From NCBI GenBank assembly GCA_020346325.1, contig CP070782.1, forward strand, positions 4,976,590 to 5,008,879: DNA of 32,290 bases. The letters are read 5' to 3'. Positions 16,933 to 23,824 of this stretch are shown here, piece after piece (the first letter of the stretch is position 1; each line of letters begins with the position of its first letter). The notes under the pieces are model-generated. The model made no database searches, was not told the DNA's origin, and saw only the letters and a list, made by a program, of their open reading frames with translations. Position numbers and translations under genes: made by a program. This stretch comes from Phycisphaerales bacterium (GTDB lineage Bacteria > Planctomycetota > Phycisphaerae > Sedimentisphaerales > Anaerobacaceae).

Positions 16933-17918
16933 GGTTACGTGCTCGCCAACACCGTCGCAACGGATTCGTCCTGGTGGTCGTCCTGGGCCTGGTGCTCCTG
17001 CTGTCGGTCCTGCTGTTCGGGTTCAATCACAAGACCCTCATCCGTCTGGACACGGCCGAAAGCTTCCGGGAATTCGAACAGGCCCTGCACTGCGCCCGAG
17101 CCGGCCTGGGCATTGCCATGGCAGCGATCCGCGATGCCAACGACCTTTCCGACAACCCGCGATTCGCGAAATTGCGAACGGGGCAGGAGACATTCTCCGT
17201 CGGCGATGGAACCTGTTCTGTGACGATCACGGGAGCCGACGGACGCCTGAACGTCAACCGCCTCAAGAGCAGAGGCGGCCGTCTGGACAGGAGACGAATC
17301 GAACAACTGCTGCGGCTGATCGACCTGATCAACCGCGACCGTGTCGGCTCCGAGCACATCGGTTACAGTCTGGTCCCGGCCCTGATCGACTGGATTGACC
17401 AGGACGACGAGATAACGCAACTGCCCTTTGTCAATCGCGATAATCAGGGCGCCGAAAACCGTTACTATGCCACGTTGACGCCGGCCTATCCGTGCCGGAA
17501 TCGGCCGATGGATACGATCGAGGAACTCTACTGGGTCAAGGGGGTCACGCCGGAAGCGTTTGCCATCCTGCGCGATCTGCTGACCACGGTCGGTGAGGGG
17601 CGCATCAACATCAACACGGCACCGAGACTCGTTATCGAGTGCCTGTCGGAACAGATGGATCCGGTTCTGACCCAGGTGATCATCCAGCAGCGGGAGGTCA
17701 AACCGTTTCGGCATGTGGCCGAGCTGAAAGAGGTACCCGGAATGACCGATAATGTCTACGAAACGATCCGGGACACCATTACCACCGGCTCCGACGAACA
17801 GCATTACCGCGTTAGCACGCGTGGGAAGGTTGGCGATCGAATATGTGAGATCGAAGCCCTGTTGCGCCGAAACAGCAAGGCCGGAAATGTCGATATTATC
17901 CAGTACAGAGAGTCATGA
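16929..17918 (+). CDS. gspK: Minor pseudopilin GspK
   Basis: The 329-residue product is the large tip pseudopilin. Its leader ends Gly12|Phe13, and the mature helix lacks the Glu at position 5 found in the other pseudopilins. That absence is the known GspK signature. The soluble part has a helix-hairpin-helix-like alpha domain inserted in the pilin fold, with Asp-x-x-Gly-Arg-Leu-Asn-Val-Asn-x-Leu early, Leu-Ile-Asp-Trp-Ile-Asp, and Gly-Arg-Ile-Asn-Ile-Asn-Thr-Ala-Pro later. These match the T2SSK family. GspK caps the pseudopilus and controls its length. It starts 4 nt inside gspJ. Confidence 0.93.
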   Translation: MRLRARQHRRNGFVLVVVLGLVLLLSVLLFGFNHKTLIRLDTAESFREFEQALHCARAGLGIAMAAIRDANDLSDNPRFAKLRTGQETFSVGDGTCSVTITGADGRLNVNRLKSRGGRLDRRRIEQLLRLIDLINRDRVGSEHIGYSLVPALIDWIDQDDEITQLPFVNRDNQGAENRYYATLTPAYPCRNRPMDTIEELYWVKGVTPEAFAILRDLLTTVGEGRININTAPRLVIECLSEQMDPVLTQVIIQQREVKPFRHVAELKEVPGMTDNVYETIRDTITTGSDEQHYRVSTRGKVGDRICEIEALLRRNSKAGNVDIIQYRES

Positions 17919-17967
17919 TCGCAGATGACCCAGCTCCGGCTTCGGAGGAAGGACAAGAGATAGCATT

Positions 17968-19443
17968 ATGGCAAAGAAGTCTATTGGTATCGATATCGGA
18001 CGATCGCACTTGCGGGCGGTACAAATGGTGCGAACCCCCGAAGGTTTTCGCGTGGAGAAGGCCTTCGGCATGCAGATGCGTCGACGAACGGACTCGCCCG
18101 TCAACGTCCTGCGGGCCCTGACGACCAAGCATGGGTTCGATCGCCGCGCGGAGGTCGCCGTCTGTCTGCCTCACCATGCCATCTTCTTTGCCGACACGGA
18201 AATCGACGGGGCTACGCTAGAGCAGTTTCGCACGGGGGCCACCTCCGGGCTCAAGGATGACTTTCCCATTGCGGCCGAGAAAGCCATGGCGCAGGTCTGT
18301 TCGACACGACCGGCTGGCGACGACCGCCATTGTGTCCTCGTCGCGGCCACGTCCAGCGATCTGCTCGAAGAGGAACTAACCTTGTTGGGTGAAGGGCGAC
18401 TCCAGCCGACCCAGGTCGAGACGCCGATCACGGCCGTGCATGCAGCGGTGGCGTTCAATCATCCCGATTGCCAGCGGGGCACCGCCCTGATCCTGTGTGT
18501 CGAGCAGGCGGTCCTCAATCTGGCCGTGATTCACGATGGCCATCTTCTCATGGTCCGCAACATTCCCATGCTCGTGCCCCGCGACAGCGACCTGGAAACC
18601 ATGGCCTGCCAGGTGACGGAGACGCTTAACCGTGAGATCGAGATCACTTGGCGTAAGCTGTTCGATTCGGAACCGAGCACCGAGCTGCGCGTTTACCTCA
18701 TCGCCGAGTCGAAAGCGGGACGATATCTGGCCGCGGCCATCGAGGGAGACGTCAATTGCCGCGTGACGCTGGTTGATCCGTACGCCAAGGTCGAACGGGC
18801 CGCGAACCTTGAGGCCACGTTCCCGATCTGCGTCGCCGAAGGTTTGGCTCTACACAGGCTGCTGCCACAATCGGCCGGTGCGATCAATTTCCTGGCAGCG
18901 TACGGCAACAGGGGACAATCCCCACGAAACATGCGCAAGGAACTCGTGTTCTGCGCGGGCCTGTTGGCGGTGACGGTCGCCATTTGGATCATCGGCTCGC
19001 TCGTGCAGTTGTCGCGCCTCGAATCGACGTACGCCACGCTCAAAGCAGAAATCGAAGATGTCACGCGGCAGACGTTGCCCGAAGAAAACAACATCGTCAA
19101 CCCCCGCGCCCAGCTCCAGCAGCGGCTCGATGCATTCCGCAGCGACAGCGCCCTGCTGACCTCGTTTCGCCCGGGGCGATTGACACCTCTGGAGATTCTT
19201 CGCCTTCTCAGCATCCATCGCCCTCAAGCCGAGAAGCTGACACTCGACGACCTGTTTGTGGCGGCCGATTCCGTCCGCGTGACAGGCCGCTGTGACTCCT
19301 TTGGCACCCTTCTGGAGTGGCAGTGCATGCTGGAAGAGATCCCGGGATTCGACAACGTCGAGATCCCCAACCCCAATAGAGATGCCGAAACGGGCATGGT
19401 GGACTTCACCCTGTCCCTTTCTTGCGGAAGGACGGTGCAATAG
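17968..19443 (+). CDS. gspL: Type II secretion protein GspL (PilM/PilN-like)
   Basis: The 491-residue protein has an actin-like ASKHA domain (about 1-315) starting Ile-Gly-Ile-Asp-Ile-Gly-Arg-Ser, one membrane helix (about 324-348), and a coiled-coil plus ferredoxin-like periplasmic domain. That is the GspL layout, equivalent to a fusion of the pilus proteins PilM and PilN. GspL docks the ATPase GspE to the membrane and binds GspM. A PilM label from a search tool would reflect the well-kept nucleotide-binding-like N-terminus. The context (between gspK and a GspM-like gene) favours GspL. A purine-rich AAGGAC lies 13 nt before the ATG, a wide spacing. A 49-nt gap separates it from gspK. Confidence 0.87.
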   Translation: MAKKSIGIDIGRSHLRAVQMVRTPEGFRVEKAFGMQMRRRTDSPVNVLRALTTKHGFDRRAEVAVCLPHHAIFFADTEIDGATLEQFRTGATSGLKDDFPIAAEKAMAQVCSTRPAGDDRHCVLVAATSSDLLEEELTLLGEGRLQPTQVETPITAVHAAVAFNHPDCQRGTALILCVEQAVLNLAVIHDGHLLMVRNIPMLVPRDSDLETMACQVTETLNREIEITWRKLFDSEPSTELRVYLIAESKAGRYLAAAIEGDVNCRVTLVDPYAKVERAANLEATFPICVAEGLALHRLLPQSAGAINFLAAYGNRGQSPRNMRKELVFCAGLLAVTVAIWIIGSLVQLSRLESTYATLKAEIEDVTRQTLPEENNIVNPRAQLQQRLDAFRSDSALLTSFRPGRLTPLEILRLLSIHRPQAEKLTLDDLFVAADSVRVTGRCDSFGTLLEWQCMLEEIPGFDNVEIPNPNRDAETGMVDFTLSLSCGRTVQ

Positions 19444-20001
19444 ATGATTCAGTTGACTCGAAGAGAACGACGATTGGGAATCGGCATGATCGTCGTGGGG
19501 GCGGTTTGGAGCCTGTACGGATTCGCGCTTCAGCCGATGCGCGATCGCATCGATACGCTCCAGCGCATCATCCCGGATAAACGGAGTGAACTGCGGGAAG
19601 TGCGTGCCCTCAGCGACAGCTACGCCACCCTCCGCCGGGAAATCGAAGCCGCGCAGGCGCGCATGGCCGCGCAGGATTCCGACTTCCAATTGCTGCGCTT
19701 CCTGGAGTCACTTATCGACCAGCACCAGTTGACTCCTTACGTGGCCACCATGAAAGGAGACACGCTGCCCTCGCAGCCGGGTTACGCGGAAACGGTGGTG
19801 GAGATCGGACTCGAGGGCATCACGCTGAGCCAGTTGGTCCATTTTCTGGAAGCGGTGGAAACCTCGCAGGTCTTGGCGCAGGTCGGGACCCTCCACATTC
19901 GCAAGACCACCGGGGGCAGCGCGCGACTCTACTCCACTATTCAGATCAGCAGTCCGCGGGTCAGTCACAACACAGTCGCTGCCGAACTGGCCCCGCTCTA
20001 G
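19444..20001 (+). CDS. gspM: Type II secretion protein GspM (PilO-like)
   Basis: This 185-residue protein starts directly after the gspL stop, with no spacer. It has a short basic N-terminus (Thr-Arg-Arg-Glu-Arg-Arg-Leu), one membrane helix (about 12-32), a coiled coil (about 33-78), and a small ferredoxin-like domain (about 85-175) with Leu-x-Gly-Ile-Thr-Leu-x-Gln-Leu-Val-x-Phe-Leu. This is the layout of GspM/PilO, which stabilises GspL in the inner-membrane platform. It is the last gsp gene. A GAGACC-GA-GGTCTC inverted repeat (20006-20019) follows the stop but has no T-run, so it is not a clear terminator. Confidence 0.83.
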   Translation: MIQLTRRERRLGIGMIVVGAVWSLYGFALQPMRDRIDTLQRIIPDKRSELREVRALSDSYATLRREIEAAQARMAAQDSDFQLLRFLESLIDQHQLTPYVATMKGDTLPSQPGYAETVVEIGLEGITLSQLVHFLEAVETSQVLAQVGTLHIRKTTGGSARLYSTIQISSPRVSHNTVAAELAPL

Positions 20002-20087
20002 ACCCGAGACCGAGGTCTCCAACGGTGCCGCCCCGTTCAACATCCGCGGCCGCTTCCGCACACACCGGCGCTGCCCGAAAACCAGGC

Positions 20088-20116
20088 TTGTCACGTGATC
20101 CTCGACGTGGTATACA
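20088..20116 (+). promoter_or_regulatory. sigma70-like promoter before the metallopeptidase/ATP-grasp pair
   Basis: TTGTCA (20088-20093) and TATACA (20111-20116) are separated by 17 bp, each a 5-of-6 match to consensus. Transcription would start near 20123, about 30 nt before the ATG at 20155. This makes the pair a unit separate from the secretion operon. Confidence 0.6.
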
Positions 20117-20154
20117 GGAAATGAATCGTATTTAGAGCAATCGCGACCGGACTG

Positions 20155-21180
20155 ATGACGAAGACGCGGAAGACTTACGGTTGGGAAGATCTATCGGACG
20201 AGGATCTGCTGCAGGTGCGCATTCGCGACCTGAAATTGCAGATCCCCGGCTCCTGCATCGAACCCTTTGTGGAACGACTTTACGGGGAATTGGCCGCCAA
20301 GGGGATCACCTGCCATCCCACCTGCTACCTGGCCGATGAGTGGCTCACGCCGGACAAGATCCCGACGATTGGCATCCCTTTCTGCCTGGCCCACCCTCGT
20401 CTGCGACACCTCGAACAGAAGATGATGTACGAAGTCGAAGGCGGTACGGACGATATCTGCATGAAGTTGCTCCGGCACGAATGCGGCCACGCGCTGAATT
20501 ATGCCTACCGGCTCTATCGGCGCACGCGTTGGCGTGAGTTGTTCGGCCCTTTCTCCGCCACCTACTCCGGGTCGTACTACTACCAGCCCTATTCGCGCCG
20601 GTTCGTGGTCCATCTCGAAGACAATTACGCCCAATCGCATCCAGACGAGGATTTCGCCGAGACATTTGCCGTCTGGCTCACGCCTGACAGCCGCTGGCAG
20701 GTCAAGTACAAAAACTGGCCGGTGATACGAAAACTGCAGTATGTCGAGCGCATCATGGAGGGCATCGCTGACACGCCCCCGGTCACGACCTTCAAGGGAC
20801 GCCCCCCTTATTCGGCCGCCCGCATGACATCGACGCTGGCCGCCCACTACGAACGCAAACGCCGGGCTCTGGGCAGTGAGTTCCAAGGCTACTACGACGA
20901 TAGCCTCAGAGAGCTTTTCGTCTCCACTCACGCCAGCAATTCCATGATCAAGGCCTCCCGGCTGCTGCGCTCGCATCGGGCGCGACTGGTCACCAACGTC
21001 ACGCGCTGGACCGGTCACCGAAAATTCGACATCCATCAGCTTCTCAATCGGCTGGCCACGCGCTGCGACGCCCTGGGCCTCTACGCTAATGCTTCGAACG
21101 AGGAGAACCTGATCGGCCTGACATCCATGCTCACCGCCATTGCCAGCAACACCTTAACCGTCAGCAGAAAACGAAGGTGA
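20155..21180 (+). CDS. Putative zinc-binding metallopeptidase
   Basis: The 341-residue product carries a zincin motif His108-Glu109-Cys-Gly-His112-Ala-Leu-Asn. Downstream is an acidic Asp-Glu165-Asp-Phe-Ala-Glu169-Thr-Phe-Ala-Val-Trp-Leu segment, which would supply the third zinc ligand in a gluzincin-like site. The pattern resembles the poorly studied 'putative zinc-binding metallopeptidase' family (Peptidase_Mx type). There is no signal peptide or membrane helix, so it should act in the cytoplasm. The C-terminal third (about 230-341) is helical, basic and unassigned. It overlaps the ATP-grasp gene by 4 nt (GTGA), a sign of co-translation. Its substrate is unknown. Processing of a peptide made or modified by the neighbour ligase is an inference from the pairing alone. 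Confidence 0.75.
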   Translation: MTKTRKTYGWEDLSDEDLLQVRIRDLKLQIPGSCIEPFVERLYGELAAKGITCHPTCYLADEWLTPDKIPTIGIPFCLAHPRLRHLEQKMMYEVEGGTDDICMKLLRHECGHALNYAYRLYRRTRWRELFGPFSATYSGSYYYQPYSRRFVVHLEDNYAQSHPDEDFAETFAVWLTPDSRWQVKYKNWPVIRKLQYVERIMEGIADTPPVTTFKGRPPYSAARMTSTLAAHYERKRRALGSEFQGYYDDSLRELFVSTHASNSMIKASRLLRSHRARLVTNVTRWTGHRKFDIHQLLNRLATRCDALGLYANASNEENLIGLTSMLTAIASNTLTVSRKRR

Positions 21181-21182
21181 TT

Positions 21183-22190
21183 ATGAGCCAGCAACTGAAT
21201 ATCGTCGTGCTGGTCGACCCGGTGACCATCCCCCCCGACGACCCTCATTTTCACAAGCAGCCGGAAAAGCCGATTACGGAGTTCCATGTCTGCGAGGCAC
21301 TGCGTATTCTCGGCCATCGCGTCACGGTGCTGGGGGCTGAATATGATATTGCCGCCGTCGCTCAGGCCCTGACGGAAGAAACTCCCGACCTCGTCTTCAA
21401 CCTGACCGAGCAGTTCTGCGGCGACCGTCGTCTCGATAAGAACATCGCGGCCCTCCTGGAGTTGCTCGACATCCCGTTCACGGGCGCCGGCGCCGTGGGC
21501 CTGATGCTGGCCCGGGACAAAGGACTGTGCAAACAGATCCTGACCCTGCACAAAATCCGTGTTCCCAATTTCATCGCCCTGCCTCCGCGCCGCGCCATCC
21601 GCATTCCGCGCAGGCTGCCGTATCCCATGGTGGTCAAGCCGGCCTTCGAGGACAGTTCGGAAGGCCTGTCCAACGCCTCGGTCGTTTACGACCCCGACGC
21701 GCTCCAGGAACGCGCAGCGTTCATTCACGAGCGGTGGAAGCAGCCGGCGATCGCCGAAGAATACATCGAAGGCCGTGAACTCTACGTCAGCGTGATCGGC
21801 AACCAGCGGCTGACGGTCCTGCCGCCGCGCGAGTGCTGCTTCAACGCCGAGGGGGATCAGGGGCCGGTCATTCTCACCTACCGCTGCAAATGGGACGACG
21901 ACTACCGGGAGAAATGGAAGATCACATTCGGTTTTGCGGAACTCGACGACATGATCCTCAGGAACATTGAGCGCGTCTGCAAGCGCGCCTACCGTGCCTT
22001 GCAACTCCAGGACTATGGCCGCATGGACCTGCGGCTGACCCCCGACAACAGGTTGGTGATCCTCGAGGCCAACCCCAATCCGGACATCGCCTACGGTGAG
22101 GAAGTGGCCGAGGCGGCCGATCGAGTCGGCATCGACTACGAATCTCTCATCGATAAGATCGTCCATCTAGCCCTGAGACGATACGCCTAG
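21183..22190 (+). CDS. ATP-grasp ligase of the D-Ala-D-Ala ligase type
   Basis: The ATG at 21183 is preferred, with GAAGG (21173-21177) 5 nt upstream. GTG at 21177 overlaps the previous stop and is the alternative. The 335-residue protein has a pre-ATP-grasp domain with Asp-Leu-Val-Phe-Asn-Leu-Thr-Glu near residue 70, matching the Ddl-like Val-Phe-Asn motif. The ATP-grasp core includes Val-Val-Lys-Pro-Ala...Asp-Ser-Ser-Glu-Gly, Glu-Glu-Tyr-Ile-Glu-Gly-Arg-Glu, and the metal-binding Arg-Met-Asp-Leu-Arg and Glu-Ala-Asn-Pro-Asn-Pro-Asp segments. Such enzymes join a carboxylate to an amine through an acyl-phosphate. True Ddl enzymes end in Glu-Ile-Asn-Thr-x-Pro-Gly, so this is more likely a peptide or amino-acid ligase of unknown specificity than cell-wall D-Ala-D-Ala ligase. 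Confidence 0.82.
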   Translation: MSQQLNIVVLVDPVTIPPDDPHFHKQPEKPITEFHVCEALRILGHRVTVLGAEYDIAAVAQALTEETPDLVFNLTEQFCGDRRLDKNIAALLELLDIPFTGAGAVGLMLARDKGLCKQILTLHKIRVPNFIALPPRRAIRIPRRLPYPMVVKPAFEDSSEGLSNASVVYDPDALQERAAFIHERWKQPAIAEEYIEGRELYVSVIGNQRLTVLPPRECCFNAEGDQGPVILTYRCKWDDDYREKWKITFGFAELDDMILRNIERVCKRAYRALQLQDYGRMDLRLTPDNRLVILEANPNPDIAYGEEVAEAADRVGIDYESLIDKIVHLALRRYA

Positions 22191-22495
22191 CGCAGCGAGA
22201 GGGCGCCGCGTCAAGAACCCTTTCCACGCCGCAGCGCCGCCGTGTCATCACCCGGGCGCAGACCACAAGCTCGGCGCGTTAAACTGGTGGCCTACACTCG
22301 CACTCGTCCCGCAGCGCAAACCTCCGGCAATGTACTCGCTCGGCACTCCCCTGGCGGAGAGCGCCGCCCCGTTAGCACCCCTCGGAATCGTCCTTTCCCC
22401 TCTGGACGACTCAAACCACTTTCGCTAACGGTACAAACTCGAACGGACGGTCCAAAAATTCGCACAGAGGGACCAAGTTCGAGGACTTCCTGTGA
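22191..22495. other. Intergenic region between convergent genes, no gene seen
   Basis: The ATP-grasp gene reads in from the left and the cold-shock gene from the right. The only structure I see is an imperfect hairpin at 22440-22481, just past the cold-shock stop. An open frame at 22242-22613 overlaps the cold-shock gene in antisense and has no protein-like features. Confidence 0.5.
22440..22481 (-). terminator. Possible imperfect terminator hairpin after the cold-shock gene
   Basis: CGAAC (22440-22444) pairs with GTTCG (22477-22481), and GGTCC (22449-22453) pairs with GGACC (22470-22474), with bulges between. It lies about 14 nt past the cold-shock stop. There is no strong U-run after it in the minus direction, so intrinsic termination would be weak. 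Confidence 0.25.
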
Positions 22496-22702
22496 TCATT
22501 CTGCCGGCCGGACGTCTACCGCTTCCATTCCCTTTCTGCCCTGTGCAGGCTCGTACTCAACAGGTTGCCCGTCTTGGAGCGTCTTGAAGCCGGTGCCGGC
22601 GATGTTCGAGTGATGAACGAACAGGTCTTCGCCGCCATCATCCGGGATGATGAAGCCAAAACCTTTCTTCTCACTGAACCATTTGACAGTCCCCTTTGCC
22701 AC
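22496..22702 (-). CDS. Cold-shock protein, CspA family
   Basis: The 68-residue single cold-shock domain has the RNA-binding motifs RNP1 Lys-Gly-Phe-Gly-Phe-Ile and RNP2 Leu-Phe-Val-His-His, after the standard Gly-Thr-Val-Lys-Trp-Phe start. Full family length is present. These proteins bind single-stranded RNA and act as RNA chaperones in the cold or during growth change. The start is a GTG, with AAGGAG (22711-22716) 8 nt upstream. The His-His and the Gly-Gly-Glu-Asp loop are small variations. Its mRNA has a leader of about 100 nt from a near-consensus promoter, as is usual for cold-shock genes. Confidence 0.95.
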   Translation of the reverse strand: MAKGTVKWFSEKKGFGFIIPDDGGEDLFVHHSNIAGTGFKTLQDGQPVEYEPAQGRKGMEAVDVRPAE

Positions 22703-22803
22703 TTTGTCTTCTCCTTAGGCCCCGGGTGGGCCTGTCCAGCAAAGTCCCTCATCGGTTATCAGGGGTATGCTCCGAGGGAAGAAGTATACACCATGACAAA
22801 TCG
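22703..22803 (-). promoter_or_regulatory. Cold-shock mRNA leader with hairpin next to the ribosome binding site
   Basis: The predicted leader between the promoter and the GTG is about 100 nt. A GC-rich hairpin GGCCC-ACCCG-GGGCC (minus strand, 22718-22732) sits one nucleotide upstream of the AAGGAG ribosome binding site (22711-22716). Structures in csp leaders often change with temperature, and this placement could let the hairpin affect ribosome access. This is inference from position only. Confidence 0.4.
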
Positions 22804-22809
22804 CGATCT

Positions 22810-22838
22810 ATTTTACCGGTCGTTGAAGAGGCTGTCAA
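22810..22838 (-). promoter_or_regulatory. Near-consensus sigma70 promoter of the cold-shock gene
   Basis: On the minus strand, TTGACA (22833-22838) and TAAAAT (22810-22815) are separated by exactly 17 bp, with 6 of 6 and 5 of 6 consensus matches. The start of transcription would be near 22803. This is one of the two strongest promoters in the window. Confidence 0.72.
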
Positions 22839-22979
22839 AGAAAACGTATCATCACAGGTGAGAGACGGCAGTTGAGACGCCCTCGTTCGACGGAGCGACT
22901 GTCCCGTCATCGGCGGCCCTGGCGGCAGCCTCTCCAGCGACAATATCCGTCAGTGTCACCGAACCGGCCGGATCACCGG

Positions 22980-23198
22980 CTAGGCTTTTGTCTTGAAACA
23001 GTCGTTCCGCCAGCAGCACTCCAGCCAGGGACATTCGCCGTTCGAGCGGCCGTAGCATGGGGTGCAGCCTTCCGCCATCTGGATGGCGTGAATCAATTCA
23101 GCCTTCTTCATCTTTCCCGGCGTGATTCCCATCATCTTGGCCCGTTCCTTAATCTCCGGCATCGTCAACCGTTTCGCCGCTACACTTGCCGAGGTCAT
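22980..23198 (-). CDS. Small SAP-domain, Cys-rich protein
   Basis: This 72-residue protein has a helix-extended loop-helix of the SAP/Rho-N type: Met-Pro-Glu-Ile-Lys-Glu-Arg-Ala-Lys, Gly-Ile-x-Pro-Gly-Lys-Met-Lys-Lys-Ala-Glu-Leu-Ile-His-Ala-Ile-Gln at about 13-41. A C-terminal knot of six cysteines follows, with spacing C-x2-C-x7-C-x4-CC-x4-C. SAP domains usually bind nucleic acid. The cysteines could hold a metal. I recall similar small proteins in deltaproteobacteria but know of no assigned function. The ATG at 23198 has GGAGATGAGGA directly upstream, a convincing ribosome binding site. A GCCGG-ATCA-CCGGC hairpin (22967-22980) touches the stop but lacks a T-run. The longer plus-strand frame across this region is a shadow. 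Confidence 0.78.
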   Translation of the reverse strand: MTSASVAAKRLTMPEIKERAKMMGITPGKMKKAELIHAIQMAEGCTPCYGRSNGECPWLECCWRNDCFKTKA

Positions 23199-23296
23199 TC
23201 CTCATCTCCAAATCCTGCTCTGCTCGAGCTCCATCCTCGTTTCTCATTGGTCCGTCGAATCCCCGCAAAGCATCTGTGCCACAGGGATTTATCGCA

Positions 23297-23325
23297 TTTA
23301 TATCATCGGCCAAATATGGATCCAA
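23297..23325 (-). promoter_or_regulatory. Possible sigma70 promoter of the SAP-domain gene
   Basis: On the minus strand, TTGGAT (23320-23325) and TATAAA (23297-23302) are 17 bp apart. The -10 box is good and the -35 box matches at 4 of 6 positions. It lies about 100 bp before the ATG at 23198. Confidence 0.4.
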
Positions 23326-23506
23326 CCTCAAAAAGACTTCCGCCAAAGACTCATTACGGGGGCAGATTTCCGCCAGCCCGGGCCTCCCACGCCGCCGGGA
23401 TGCACCTTCCCGCGGGCCCCCACCCTCTTCAATATCCTCCTGGGGCCCTTTTCTGCCGCATCGCAGCCTTTATTTTCGGACTTTCCGCCCCCTTCCGACC
23501 GTGTTT

Positions 23507-23687
23507 TCTGTTGCGACAGACCCGACAAACTGCTACATCCTCCTGTAGACAGCTTGGTGTTATCCACTCGCAGGAGACTTCGCTACCGGAGACAAAACGT
23601 GTGTTTTCGCTATTCGGGGTTGATGCCTGCCAGAAGCCCCAGGGCGTGCCCTCCGCGGCAGGCAGCCGGAAGCCGCAACGCGTGCGG
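23507..23687 (+). ncRNA. Candidate structured RNA leader (unassigned)
   Basis: Five perfect stems follow one another. They are TCTGT/ACAGA with a UGCG loop (23507-23520), CTACA/TGTAG (23533-23548), AAAAC/GTTTT (23594-23607), and an 8-bp stem TGCCTGCC/GGCAGGCA (23624-23664). The 8-bp stem encloses an inner AGGGC/GCCCT stem. Last comes CCGCA/TGCGG (23673-23687). They lie upstream of the glycoside hydrolase start at 23825. I recognise no known riboswitch consensus. It could be a regulatory leader, a small RNA on either strand, or chance in GC-rich DNA. Confidence 0.3.
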
Positions 23688-23824
23688 GGAGCGGTCCGGG
23701 ATGACCTCCGAGTGGCCCGATGCAGTTTCACCCGTGCAAACGCGGGAAATCCCGCCGATTGTCATCAGGCCGCCACGGTCGTGCTGTCGATGAATTGGAG
23801 AGCACCTTGTTTGAGGAGATGCTT

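Larger units (their letters stand above)
23199..23824. other. Intergenic region with many short hairpins
   Basis: No convincing gene lies here; frames on both strands are low-complexity and lack good starts. The left part holds the likely promoter of the SAP-domain gene. A GGGCCCC/GGGGCCC pair with a 21-nt loop, followed by TTTT, lies at 23414-23452. The stretch 23507-23687 contains five consecutive perfect short stems. An operator-like GCGGGA-AA-TCCCGC lies at 23742-23755. The glycoside hydrolase gene begins at 23825 behind GAGGAG (23813-23818). Confidence 0.5.

Noticed and set aside
17968-19443. Annotation as type IV pilus PilM
   Set aside because: The membrane helix and periplasmic domain, and the position between gspK and a GspM-like gene, fit GspL.
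20006-20019. GAGACC-GA-GGTCTC as terminator of the gsp operon
   Set aside because: The 2-nt loop is too small and there is no T-run.
21183-22190. Annotation as cell-wall D-alanine-D-alanine ligase
   Set aside because: The metal-binding end reads Glu-Ala-Asn-Pro-Asn-Pro instead of Glu-Ile-Asn-Thr-x-Pro-Gly, and the partner gene is a metallopeptidase rather than a mur gene.
22242-22613. 123-codon plus-strand frame
   Set aside because: It overlaps the cold-shock gene in antisense, and its composition is that of a shadow frame.
23414-23452. GGGCCCC/GGGGCCC with TTTT as an intrinsic terminator
   Set aside because: The loop is 21 nt long, and no plus-strand gene ends upstream of it.
23429-23731. 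100-codon minus-strand frame with a Cys-x-x-Cys motif
   Set aside because: It has a GTG start without a ribosome binding site. The same stretch is better explained by hairpin structure.
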